Assembly (NCBI GenBank): GCA_025766275.1
Contig: JAFKAC010000102.1
Location: forward strand, 124,001-188,000
Source of the DNA: Lactarius indigo
Lineage: Eukaryota; Basidiomycota; Agaricomycetes; Russulales; Russulaceae
Direction of reading: 5' to 3'
DNA: 64,000 nucleotides
Shown here: positions 44,634-56,700 of the stretch, one piece after another
Position numbering within the stretch: position 1 is the stretch's first letter
How the letters are laid out: the number at the start of each line of letters is the position of its first letter
Position numbers and translations under genes: made by a program
The notes under the pieces: model-generated
Database searches by the model: none
What the model saw: only the letters and a program-made list of their open reading frames with translations
What the model was told of the DNA's origin: nothing

Positions 44634-46594
44634 ATGCATAACTCGGGCAGTGGAGACAAACCCACTCCATCGAGTGGTGACATGATTTCCAGAGTCAACG
44701 ACCGCTCTTTTACCCCGCCACGCACTCTCGTACTGTGTTTTGATGGGACCGGCAATCAGTTCGACGCAGATGTAAGTCATGGTGCTCACTCCGTTGTCCC
44801 TCCACATATATGCTCGCTTACCGAGGACCACCACCTGCAGAATACGAATATTGTACAGTTTTGCTCTACCCTAGAGAAAGGAGACAAGGACCAGCAGATG
44901 GTCTACTACCAGGTCGGTCTGACGTGCCCCATGACAGAGACCACACAGTAACTCAAAATGTCTCCCCCAGTCTGGCGTCGGGACATTCAATACCCCTCAA
45001 ATCGTGACGCCGATCAGAGCGGCCATCCAAAAATACGTCAATATGGCGGTCGCGAATCACCTCGACGCACACATTATGGGAAAGTCATACTAATTGATGC
45101 CTATGAGTGCCCTCGAGCTTACTTACTGCTCTCTGCAGGTGGCTACGAATTCTTGATGGAACACTGTGAGCTTATTCCCCTTCATGGGGGAACGGGATCC
45201 TCATTCTATCGCTAGATCGTGCTGGCGATAAGATATGCATCTTCGGTTTCTCGCGCGGCGCATACACCGCACGAGCGTTGGCAGGCATGATTCACAAGGT
45301 CAATAGTCACGGATCGCTTGGCTCGGACTTTGCCCTGACTTCACCCCACAGGTCGGCTTGCTTCCAGCTGGGAATAGTCAACAGGTTCCCTTCGCTTATC
45401 GAATGTACACGCGTGACAACAAAGGTGGATGGGAGCAAAGCAAGCAGTTCAAAGAAGCCTTTTCGATGGATGTCGAAGTGGATTTTCTTGGTGTCTGGTA
45501 CTTGTTTCGTTCTCTGCTTACCGAGGCGTTTTACAAACGACGACGCACCATGTAGGGATACGGTCTGCTCTGTCGGCTTCATCCAGCGCGAGCTCCCATT
45601 CACGGCGTCGAATACTGCCGTGCGTTTTTTCCGGCATGCTCTTGCACTTGATGAGCGGCGTGCGATGTTCCGGATGAACCACTGGCACCGAAGGTGCAAA
45701 GACAACCACGACGATGAAGAGCGCCCGAAAACCGATGTTCGCGAAGTCTGGTTCGCTGGTTGTCACGCCGGTTTCGTTTTTTCGTCTATTTTTTTTATGA
45801 CTGCAACGCTCTGATACTGTGTACACAGATGTCGGCGGAGGGTCAGTTCCGAATGGTACGGAGAATAGCCTCGCCAGGATCTCACTGCGTTGGATGGTCC
45901 TCGAGTGTTTCCGTACCGGAACCGGAATTCGGTTTCGCAATGACGCCCTAAATAAGATCGGCATGAGTCAGAACACGCTGACGTCACTTTCTGGCGGACA
46001 ATTTACCGTCGAGTGCACGCGCCCCCAGAGGTCGGCAACCGATGATACTGTCGTTCCGACTCCCCAGAATTCTGCGTTCCCGGCGGAAAAGGAGAGCGAC
46101 TGGCTAGGTCAAGACTCGATCAAGGACACCGACATCGAGCGAGGGACTGTTGACTCCAAAAACGTGTCAGAGCTGCCCGCAATGTCCAAAGAAATGACCG
46201 CTGCGACGGGCAGTTCCGCAATCATGATAGAACAGGAACTGAAGGACGCCTTGAGCCCCATATACGACCAGTTGAAAATATTGAAAGTTTGGTGGCTCCC
46301 TGAGGTCATACCGCTACGACATCGTGTGCACAGTCTGGAGGACTTGATGGCCTTGCGGGGACACCACTGGTCGTATGTATCATACTGATTCCCCTCGTGA
46401 CCAACACTAATTGTTTCGACAGGGTGAACTTTGGTCGGCCGCGTAAAATTATGAAGCCAAATCGTGAAGGAGAAAAGATTTTGGTGCATCGTTCTGTGGA
46501 ACTGAGGATGAAAGCCGAGAAGTCAAAGCTAGGAGGTAGGGCATACAAACCAAAGGCCAAGCTTGATCCCGGGGAAATTGAATGGGTGGATTGA
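44634..46594 (+). CDS. DUF2235 / Tle1-like hydrolase, copy 3
   Basis: Closest to copy 2 over the whole gene and flanks. Reads MHNSGSGDKP, LVLCFDGTGNQFDAD, NTNIVQFCSTLEKGD, GGYEFLMEH, IFGFSRGAYTARALAGM, WDTVCSVGFIQ, FAGCHA + DVGGGSVPN, and ends EWVD. Intron 1 has a normal GTAAGT donor at 44772. The intron before GGYEFL starts GAAAGT at 45080 (GA in place of GT), so this exon junction is not standard. All other introns keep phase with GT-AG. Asn replaces Asp in the DGTGNQ motif, a common variant in the family. A U6 snRNA gene follows 0.9 kb downstream. Confidence 0.78.
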
Positions 46595-47496
46595 CCCCGG
46601 GTTCCCTGAACGCCCCACAGATTAACCCGGGGCATTGTGGGTTGTTATCACTGTCACGAAGTGTATCCCGTAATACTTGTACTTGTAGTACCTTGACTTG
46701 TACGTCGCAATTCGCATTATTATTCTTCCTTTCTTCCCTGCCCTTGCAAGATTAGATACTCACCATACCCACGTGGTTGTATGTGATCGGGTTCTGTATG
46801 GATAGTGCTTGCGCGGATAATCACGCCCCGAGTGGCATAACATCATCACAGCAGCCTGAGTGGACGAGCACGGAGGTGCTAGTGCTGATGTCAGTTTTGT
46901 AGGTCGGTGTCGCATCACAAACAAGGTGAGGCTGGTACCAGTACGTGAACGGTATCAACCTATCGGTGGCATACAATCGACGGTCAACGACGAGTCATTG
47001 AGTCGTGGGTTAATGAAACTATGACGACACCGTCAACACATTCTATAGTGAATTTATTCAATACTCGGTCTCGGCAATTTTCAAAGAGACAATGCTAGAA
47101 CAGCACGTCGGTTGCACAGGAGTTCCTCGCGTGTTGTTTCATTGGCTCTCGGCGGCGCCACTCCAAGGTCGAAGCGATTGAGGATATTGCACATTGACGC
47201 CCCGCGCAAGGCCCCACGCGTGAACGAGAACGTGTGGGTATCATCAATGTTGTCCCCCGAGACGAAGTGAATGTGGCCACAGTTGAATGCCGCCACCACA
47301 ACCACAAGCATCGCGACAATATCGCGACTGTGGCTGTCGGAAATAACGATAGCCCGACCGCAAGCCCGACCGTATGCGCGTGGGCACGCCCACGTGGATT
47401 CGTCAGGCGGCATATCAATAATTACATACAACCACCCGTGGTCTGAACAAAATCCAAAGTTCCTTACAGGTCTACGGGAGAGCACTACTAATAATT
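46595..47496. other. Spacer before U6 gene 1
   Basis: To about 47070 it is the 3' flank of the duplicated DUF2235 unit. The rest is unique. The ~45 bases before the U6 gene (AAAATCCAAAGTTCCTTAC and onward) are nearly the same before the second U6 gene and so probably hold promoter signals. A hairpin CGTGGGC-A-CGCCCACG lies at about 47379-47394. Confidence 0.5.
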
Positions 47497-47520
47497 GCTC
47501 CCTTCGGGGATGCATACGAA

Positions 47521-47551
<31 letters not shown>

Positions 47552-47616
47552 GGCCCCTGCACAAGGATGACACGCTGTTTCAGAGTGGTAGACCTACGGG
47601 TCTCAATATTTATTTT
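47497..47616 (+). ncRNA. U6: U6 spliceosomal snRNA gene 1
   Basis: The RNA of the spliceosome active site. Seen: a 5' stem-loop (GCTCCCTTCGGGGATGC), then AAATTGGAACGATACAGAG, the invariant ACAGAGA box near 47535, GATTAGC with the AGC triad near 47547, CATGGCCCCTGCACAAGGAT of the internal stem-loop region, and a 3' hairpin (AGACC-TAC-GGGTCT) followed by TTTATTTT, a Pol III-type terminator. There is no intron, unlike some basidiomycete U6 genes. The first and last bases are estimates. It matches gene 2 at nearly every position. Confidence 0.95.
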
Positions 47617-50600
47617 GTTTTCTATTCTCAACAATCCTCGTGTGGCAGTGATCGTATTGTTTTCTTAAAGTATACACTCAAGGAATCTTCCCTATCTTAC
47701 CACCAGGGATATGTGTTTTTTCTCGTTACAGTCTCGGATAGTAGGGTGTGCCCCGATTTCTATGTTGGTTTGGTGTCCGCAATCTCCTCTGCATGACACG
47801 CCCCGATAATCAGTCTCATGGGGGGAACGGATGCTGTCCACAGTAACCTAGTATCTGGTATACTTGTGTGCTTGGGCACATCTTATCGCTCGGCGCTCTA
47901 CAGTACCCGGGCCTCCTCACCAAATGTTGCCCGATTGGCCCTTCGCTTGTACCGCTGAACAGTTAGAGAAGTACTGATTTTGAACGATGCTCATACGAGC
48001 TCTGCCAATAACAGCCGCCACCCTTGATTGGTCTGACAGATGTACCATACGGAAAGTTCTGCAAGCTGAGGCTGTACACTGGTCGGCGGCGCAAGGACAT
48101 GCGCTCGGCTACTTGCCCAAGGCATTACATAGCTCAATCGACGGTGCCTTTGGTACTCTTCTCTGGGGACCCTCCTCCTGGTGTATCCTACGCCCCTATT
48201 CCCTGTGAATGACCCCCTAGGCGTAGCGATCGACTTCTTGTACGGACCTGACACAAGGCCTTGGGATAGAGGCAATCATCCACCAGTATCAGCGGCTAGA
48301 ATGGGTTGTCTCTGAGTTCCTGTATTGAGCGGTCTTTCTGTGAATGCGATTCAGCTAGCCTCTATGCTACATTTTCTATTGCATCAAGTTTTCAATACCA
48401 AGTACATACGCAATGGCATATGTCTGGCGCTGATCCTCTGATCACTTAATTTATTGAGTTTGGGGCATGTAAGATCTACTACTAATTTACTAGCAATGGA
48501 CAGCAACTTACTGTAGTCGGGAGTACCCGAGGCCCGTGACTTAGAAAGCGCAGTGTCAGCCACCATAATCGAAAGTGATCAGGTAGGTCTGGTGGAACGC
48601 ACAGCATCCATCGATAGCGGAGAATCCATCAGTGTTGCACCCGGGGTTTGAACCAGCGTTCAAGCCCCGGCAAGCATCGTCGTACAATCAGCGCCAGAAG
48701 TCATTGGAGCAGCGAGATGGTGGCTTCCACAGCCTGTTGGTAGTCAGATAGGGGCTTGACATAGATACACAAAGAAGGAAAGACGCACGGGTGGTCCGCA
48801 GCTTGTTCCTTCCGCCCCATTCAATTTTCCGCGAAAGATGATCGACGAACGTGTAAATGAGTCCTCGCGCGGAGATGTCGGGGAAGCCGCGGCCAGAAGC
48901 GCTGCAATTTTATATGATAGAAGTTGGATGGGTCGCGGATGCAAATATAGACGTACTTGTAGAGGCCGCGATATCCGTCGCCGAGGTTCTGGAAAACCGT
49001 GGACACGGCTTCGTCCTAGTAGTCCAGGCGCAGTAGTCTGAGAAGTCTCCGCTAGGAGGGTCCGCTGCGACCTCCGGACCTGCGAAAGCATGGCAGGGTG
49101 GTGGGCCTGAGCGACCTCTTCCTGCACTTATACTGCTTGCAGGCAGCGTCACATGTACAGGGTGCAGTGAATGCGGGCATAAACGGACTTCGCTGTTGGT
49201 CTTGCATTCCCCTCGACCGACACCAAAGTCGCTGCTCGAGAATAGGACGCTAACGCCGCCCAAACGGGCTGCACAAGAACCTCGCATAGCTCTGCCGCGT
49301 ACCGCCACCTCCTTAGCCAAGGTGAGCAACTTCTTCGTACCCTCTGACCCCACAGGGTATACCGTGCCAATCTATCACGGCCCTGAGAAGCGACGGCAGT
49401 ATCGAAGTCTGCGCAGACAGGCATGGTTGCCTGGCAGTATGGTATCATTCCTACGGTCGCCAGTACGACCTAACATGGGGGTGGTTTGGTTTCACGCCAT
49501 GCTAGTATTTTCAGTGCTAGTTGAGGTCCCATGGGTGATAAGACCTACTGTCGTGGATAATAAGTGCATATGTACCATGGTAAGGGAACTCCGCGGGGAT
49601 AGTATAGGACAACATGGCAGAGTGCGACGGAGACACGCACGGAACTTAGCAGACCTAGTAACTGTGGAGATATCAAAAGATTCAAAAGGAAAGAGTTTCA
49701 CAGGAGCAATATTGTATACTCTCCGAGGCAGAGTGGTCATTGCCGAATCTGGAGTGGGCCGCTGCTAGCGCTGGCCGAGACAGCTGCCTGTAACCGAAGT
49801 CTGGATTATCACAGCCTATTTGGCGTAAACCCGTCGCTTCGACGTGGGGCACTTGGAGCCTGCATCCACACCATCCACCATTTTGACGCATCGGCTTGTG
49901 GAGTCGAAGTCTCAGATCTCAGTGCTCGACCCGGGCTTACTGTAGCTTGAAGACTTCGAACGTGGGCGGTGCCGCGAGTACCTCGACCAATTTTCCCCAT
50001 CCCACTCCACGATAATGGAGTAATGATGGAGCGCAGTGATAGCTGGCTAGGTGAGTCATCGAATATTATTCAATAAACAAACGCACTTCGATTGGGAGAC
50101 CACCAGTCCATGATCCTCTGTTCCCATCTGCGTTGTTTTTACCCTTCCTCCCATCTTGCGAAACTCACACTACCCCCGTCACCCCTTCGCCGCTAGACCC
50201 CTCAATAGATCTAGCACTCTGATGCTGTACAGGGGCAGTGGCCCAGGCCAACATGAAAGTAGCCGAGAAGATCTGATGTGGAGCTGCTCGACAAGCATGT
50301 TTTGGTGGAGCGGCGGACTTGAATCGACCCGTGCGAATCCCGTATTTGAATAGGATGAGGAGTGCAGCATCCAACTAACATACAGTCACGAGTAGCCAAA
50401 ATTTCAAGCAAAAAGGGCACTTCCCACCACGAGGCAACACCGCACCATGACTTCCATACCAGCACACCCGTTATCTTTATACTTGAGCCGCGGTGGAGTG
50501 TCTTGAGTTTGATAAGTGTTCAGAAGCGCAAACTAAAAAATCGCGTGCGAGTCGGCGGACAACAGGACGACCATGTGGTACACGTTCTCGTAACTCACAG

Positions 50601-51468
50601 TTGTCTCAGGCTTTCGTTCCTTCATTCTACCTTACTTCCTCTGTTATTTTAATTTTTAATTTTACCTGACAAAGGATTGAGTAGGCTCGTCAAATGAAGT
50701 TGCCTCGCCACATCTCTCAATGAAATGCTGAGCACTCTCACGAGACCAAGCACGAGATAGCTCACTCCACTGTGACTCTAGCGTGATAGTTTCTGACTTG
50801 CGCCTTACTGTATTGCCGTTGGAGTGGTTGGTGATTACTCTAGATCTCTCACTGTAAAAGCACTAATAGGTCATGGTCTTATCTGAATTGCTTTAGGGCC
50901 CGTATCAAGTTCTTGGTGCTGCACACACAGACAATTCCATTGATGGAGGAGATTAGACTTCGCCCTTGGGAGTATCATCATCCATGTTGGCGTCCGAGTC
51001 GGTGTAATAAACGAGCAATTATTGCTGGCTACGGCATGTATCTATACTATTTTTGACAGTGTCTCTTAAACACAGTAACAGGCTTGATCTACTCCAGACA
51101 TAGGTGTAAACGACCGCGCACTGCGCACTTGGTAGCCAGCGTGAGTCATTACCTACTTTGAAAATGGTATTGGAACGCCCATGGGATGCCAAGATCCGTC
51201 GAGGATCAAGCACGTGAACCGAGGACAGATGCAGTGATACACCTGTCGAAGTTGTTATTGTGGCCCACTAGCACACCACCGGTTATAGCGTACTCTGGCC
51301 GGATGCCCCGCGCACGTTCCTTTCCGTCTGAATCACGCTGTTTAGGAATCGGCAGTGAGAGCACTTGCCCTGAGCCGATCGAAGTCTCCGCGCTTCCACG
51401 GTCTGCACGTATAATGAGGGACACAGGAATGGCTGAGCCTACTTCCCTCTTCCTCTCTCTCCGCCTGG
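47617..51468. other. 3.9-kb spacer between U6 gene 1 and DUF2235 copy 4
   Basis: No gene recognised. A longer frame at 49196-49768 has no ATG start and no motif. A strong inverted repeat is at 48641-48670. The bases just before 51469 encode nothing clear but resemble the leaders of copies 2 and 3. Confidence 0.45.
48641..48670. repeat. 13-bp inverted repeat with 4-base loop
   Basis: Arms CCGGGGTTTGAAC and GTTCAAGCCCCGG pair with one mismatch around CAGC. The GTTCAA core recalls a tRNA T-arm, but no full tRNA can be folded around it. Confidence 0.45.
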
Positions 51469-53472
51469 ATGCAAAACTCACATTATGACAGCGAGCCAAC
51501 ACCATCTGGCAGCACATTTACCCGTGGAAGTACCCTGACTCTCCCTTACCCCTCTCCACGCACCCTCGTGTTATGCTTTGATGGGACCGGCGATCAGTTT
51601 GATGCGGATGTACGTCGTGATGCTTCTGGTTTCATATCGCTCGCTGACCAAAGGGACCGCCACCATTCGAAGAACACGAATATTGTACAGTTTTGCTCCA
51701 CCCTGAAGAAGGATGATAAGAACCAGCAGATGGTCTACTATCAGGTCCGTCTGAGGCCCTGGCGCCCAAAATTTAGCACCATAACGGGCACACAGTAACT
51801 GGAAATGTCTTCCCAGTCTGGCGTCGGGACGTGCACCGTCCCCGAAGTCGTGACGCCAATTAGAGCGGCCTTCCAAAAGCTCCTCAACATGGCCATCGCA
51901 AATCACCTTGACGCACACATAATGGGGACGTCATACTGACTGATGCGTATAAGTGTACTTGGAACTCACCCGCTACTTCATGCAGGTGGTTACGAATTCC
52001 TGATGGAAAACTGTACGTCCTCCAAACAATACTCCCACAGAGGAACGGGATTCACATGCTGCCACCAGATCGTAGCAACGATAAGATATGCATCTTTGGT
52101 TTCTCACGCGGCGCATATACCGCACGAGCGTTGGCGGGCATGATCCACAAGGTCTGCACCTGTCAACACGAAGCCTTTAATAGTATGGCTCTGAGCTTAG
52201 GCTGACGCGCTGCCAGGTCGGTCTACTTCCCGCAGGGAACAGCCAGCAGGTTCCCTTTGCGTATCAGATGTACACACAGGACGACGAAGAGGGGTGGAAA
52301 CAAAGCAGGAAGTTCAAGGAAGCCTTTTCAATAGATGTGGCAGTGGAATTTCTTGGCGTCTGGTACCTGTTTCAGCCCCCGTTTGCCGTTTGCCGTCTTA
52401 ACACTCGATACTGTGCGACGTAGGGACACAGTTTGCTCGGTCGGCTTTATCCCTCGCGACCTCCCGTTCACAGCGTCCAATACTGCCGTTCGCTATTTCC
52501 GCCATGCCCTTGCATTGGATGAGCGGCGGGCGACATTTCAGGTGAACCATTGGCACCGAAGACTCAGATACAACCACGACAATGAGGAGCGCCCACAAAC
52601 CGATGTTCGCGAAGTTTGGTTCGCTGGTTGTCATGCCGGTTTCGTTTTTTGTCATTTTTTATGACTTGACTCACTCTCTAACGTCGTGTATACGCAGACG
52701 TCGGGGGAGGTTCGGTCCCAAATGAGACAGAGCACAGCCTCGCTAGAATCTCATTACGTTGGATGGTCCTTGAGTGTTTCCGTACGGGAACCGGAATTCG
52801 GTTTCGCAAAGGGTCCCTCAAAAGGATTGGCATGGACCAGGATACGCTTGAATCGTTCACCGGTGGACGATTTATCATCGAACGCGTGCGCTCTCAGATG
52901 TTAGCATCCGAAGATACCTTCACCTCAGCTACGCACCCCGGGCCTGCGTCCGCAACAGATCAAGCGAGAGGGGAATCATTTCAAGACGACGACCTCAAGG
53001 GAATCGACATCGAACAAGAGTCGTTCAATTCTATAGGTAAAACGTCAGGACTGTCCATCAGGATCAAAGAACTGTCACCTCCGACTGGAGCTCTCACGTT
53101 CAAACCAGAGCAAGAGCGGAAGGACGCGCTCAGCCCAATATACGATCAATTGGATATATGGAGGGCCTGGTGGCTCCCCGAGATCATACCGCTACGACAT
53201 CGGCTGCAGAGTCTGGAGAGAACTGTGCATGACCACTATTGGTCGTACGTATCTTATCTATACCCCCTTGGCAGAATCAGTCACATCGACATTGTTATAG
53301 AGTGAACATCGGTCGTCCGCGTAGAATCTTGAAACCAGCTCGCGAGGGCGAAAAAGTTTTGGTGCATCGTTCTGTAGACCTTAGGATGAGGGCTGCGGAG
53401 TCAGAGTTGGGGGGTAGGAAGTATAAACCTAGGGCTGAGTTTAATCCACTGGAAATTGAGTGGGTCGATTGA
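51469..53472 (+). CDS. DUF2235 / Tle1-like hydrolase, copy 4
   Basis: The most diverged of copies 2-4. Starts MQNSHYDSEP and reads LVLCFDGTGDQFDAD, NTNIVQFCSTLKKDDK, GVGTCTVPEVV, GGYEFLMEN, IFGFSRGAYTARALAGM, WDTVCSVGFIPRDLPF, FAGCHA + DVGGGSVPNETEHS, and a C-terminal DALSPIYDQLDIWRAWWLPE...HRSVDLRMRAAE domain ending EWVD. Intron 1 has a GTACGT donor. The intron before GGYEFL begins GGACGT at 51926 (GG in place of GT), the same site as in copies 2 and 3. The rest keeps frame. A 34-bp palindrome and U6 gene 2 follow within 165 bases. Confidence 0.8.
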
Positions 53473-53544
53473 CTGACCCATAAATACTCCGAGTGCCCCT
53501 ACCGATTAAATCAGATGATGGTGGGTCGCGCTGAACTGTACTAC

Positions 53545-53578
53545 GGCGGGTTTGTGCTGACGTCAGCACAAACCCGCC
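53545..53578. repeat. 34-bp perfect palindrome centred on TGACGTCA
   Basis: Two 17-base arms (GGCGGGTTTGTGCTGAC and its exact reverse complement) abut with no spacer; the centre is a CRE/ATF site TGACGTCA. It lies between DUF2235 copy 4 and U6 gene 2, 57 bases before the U6 start. Confidence 0.7.
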
Positions 53579-53634
53579 ATCCAAACAAAATCCAAAGTTC
53601 CTTACGGGCCTACGGGGGAGCTCTACTAACCATT

Positions 53635-53658
53635 GCTCCCTTCGGGGATGCATACGAA

Positions 53659-53689
<31 letters not shown>

Positions 53690-53754
53690 GGCCCCTGCAC
53701 AAGGATGACACGCTGTTTCAGAGTGGTAGACCTACGGGTCTCAATATTTATTTT
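53635..53754 (+). ncRNA. U6: U6 spliceosomal snRNA gene 2
   Basis: Nearly identical to U6 gene 1: the GCTCCCTTCGGGG 5' stem-loop, ACAGAGA box at 53673-53679, AGC triad at 53685-53687, GGCCCCTGCACAAGGATGAC, the AGACC/GGGTCT hairpin, and a terminal T-run at 53751-53754. The ~45 bases upstream are also conserved. Both copies could be expressed. Confidence 0.95.
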
Positions 53755-56700
53755 CATTCTATTTTCGATTTTTCTTGCACTGTTCGTCCAACGCCCTTTT
53801 GATGATTACCATGACCCCATTCTTCTCGTCTCAGTGTTTAGTAAATGGTATTTGCTCCCAAGATCGCAGGCGTCGAATCGGGCCTCGTCAGCCATTTCAA
53901 GCAAGATTTCAAGCTTCCAAAATAGAATTGCAGTACCAGTCTTTCTGGGGGCTGGTCTCGTCCATAATGATTCCGTAATGCTTTGGTGTCCCTATTCTGC
54001 CCTCAAGCTCCCATTTCAGATGGTCTGAGGGACCTAAAGAGGCCAGATGTAGGACCAGTGCCAATGTAATATATCATTGACGCTGAGAACTTGTTGCTCT
54101 CTGCTACTGCAGCCATGATAAGGATTATATAAAAAGAACTAACAATAACGTTCAATGAACCCTAGCCCTTGCCTACTCTGCGTTTTGTCTAACTTGGGGG
54201 TTATTGGCCATTCGCCGTAGCCCACTATAGAGGCTCATATCGTCTACTACCCCCCCTTCTCCCCCCCCCAAACGCCGACTTCGCTGCATCTGGGCCAATG
54301 GATCCAAGGTCCCATCATCTTCGTCTGTCCTTCGCCATTCAGTCTCGTACTGGCACAGCCATAAGGGACGTGAAGTGTGTCGGCGTCATAGGTTGCACAC
54401 CTCAGGACCCCTCTCCTCCCCCCACTTATCTCCCTGTGCCTTTTCTCCACATCATACATTCAAGTTTCTGGACCGTCTTGAAAGTCCCAGGTGTCATTTC
54501 CACAATGGTGTCTCCGGCATTTCCTCTGATACCCCGTGCTTCCGCTATATCCCGGTCTTGATGGTTCTTTCGCTCCACATGCCAGTGTCGTTCTTGCCCT
54601 TTGCGAATCCGCCGTGCACCATAGGAGCAATTCATTTTCGTATCGTATCGCTTTGTTCTGTCGCTTCACGTTGGGCACCATTCCCTATTTCGAGTTCGGT
54701 AGGTCGGCCCCTCTCGAGACCATTCACTCAAAACGGAAGAACAGGTAAAGAGCAAGTACCTCTTTCAATTTGTTTCCATTTCAAGCCTGCGGACATGGAG
54801 CGTTAGGGAAGCAAGAAGAAGTAACGGATTCAAATGAAACCGATCGAACGGTAAAGAGACCATTTGAGCTGCTGCATAGTCAAGCGAACACAGTAGACGA
54901 GTTTTTCTCGCGTTCTCACGAAAACAGGCATCTCGGTTTCCGCGCTTCTGCGGGATGAGCTTCGATACGGGCACCCGATCGCCGCAATATCATCGTTCGT
55001 CTCAGGATTTTACGGCAATCCATGACGATTGAAAACGGCAAGGCAATTGTCTTTTTTTGAAGGGGACTGTTTCATCTCGTCAGGATTGGGGTGGTGGATA
55101 TGACCAAGCAAAAAAGACGAGCGCTTTCCCCCTCTGCCTCGAGTTGCGCCATTCTGTTCTCAGGGTGATCCGAGGATCTCCCGTTTCTTTTGCAGAGTTT
55201 GGTTAGCAGAAACACAGAACGGAGTTCTTTACGGTAGCATTTTCTCCCAGCGTAACACTTGGCGGATAGATAACCCGGTTCTATGATGACCCTTGAAACG
55301 GGGCAGTGTATCTGCGCAAGGTCCGTTAGCCTCGATTCTGGCTCGGTCCCGGTCCGCAGGCACTTGGGCGAGAGGATTGCGCCGCAGCAGAATGTTCTGA
55401 GACCGTTCGGACCCACGTCCGAAGGGCGGGCGCTCCATCACGGGATGAAAGAGGAGACGGGAAAATAGGTTCATATTCTCAGGTTTCAATGGTGTGGTGT
55501 CGGGTATTCCCGATGCGAACTCTGTAGGTTTCCGTATCGGTGGGTTACTGTAGTCAGCGAGTCAGTGAAATGGACTTGAATAGGCCAGGGTGCATTGAAG
55601 GGGCTAGCGAAGTCGAGAAGCGGCTGGGAACATCAAAGTGTGCCCACGTAGTGGTGGTGCGTTCTTTTTTTTTTTTAAGATTAATTTGTAATCCGGGATG
55701 CAAGTTCGAGACTAAGACGGGCCACAATTGTGAGAAGTGCAGATGCGCGATGCCCGCTATAGTGTATAGATGTGGCGCCCGTTCGTTCGTTCTGGAAGGT
55801 CCCAGGCACAAAACTAATTTCTGTGTGTCCCGTCCTCCACGAGATTGAGCCAGTACCGTAGTAGCCTTCTGGCACTCGAGGTTGAGGAGGGGAGGTGGCA
55901 CAGAGGTTCCGACCGCCCAGGAACAAGTGTCATGGGGAAGGAAAATAGAGAGATAAATGGAAGCCACTCCGCAAAATGATAGAAGGCCCGCAGCCAAGCC
56001 TGCAGCGGCGCAGCCAAGAGAAAAAGCCAGTACGAAACCTCCAAACTACGTACCCCATTACCAAGTACAGTACCACGTGCAGCGTAGTACTTCGCGACTT
56101 GCTTCGTTCGAGGTAACAACCGGAGGATATGCATTTATAACCGGGAAACCCTTGGGGAAACCCGCGGGCCCGCGCGGCTGCGCACCAAGCGAGATGAAAA
56201 ACGGGCCGTCCCTCGTTCCTGCACATGAGATCGTAAGAGTCGTCGGCTCTGTTACTGCACCATCCCCGCAGATAGCCTGTAACCTGGAGGCTCAGGCTCA
56301 GATCGCGCAAACAGAGGTGCTAAGCTGTTTGTTACGTAATAGACATTGCAATCTCGTACCAGAGCCTCTGTTTCGGCGGTTTACCGTACGGTTCGGGGAA
56401 ATCTCGTGCATTCGAGAATCGCATCTTTGTCTTAGTTATATGGGGTCAAAACATGATTGCAGAATCAACAAAAACGAGGAACAGTAGCGCCATTTTCCAT
56501 GAGTTGGGTGGGACCCGATTCACCTCATAGAGGATTCTGATGATGATGATAGAGAAGATGGAACCGACAGTGATTTCGTCCATCAGAATGTTCGCTGCTG
56601 GCAACACGTCGCTCACAGCTTCCGCATGTTATTTTCCAAGCGTGCCTGACAGCCTCTGCTGCCAGTGAGTGATGTGTTGACAGGTATGCGCTCTTTTTGC

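Noticed and set aside
49196..49768. Plus-strand frame of 190 codons
   Set aside because: The start is TTG, not ATG, and the sequence has no domain or splice-supported extension.
55957..56487. ATG-started 176-codon frame as a new gene
   Set aside because: No motif, no conserved features and no promoter or intron support; chance at this length in 5.8 kb is plausible.
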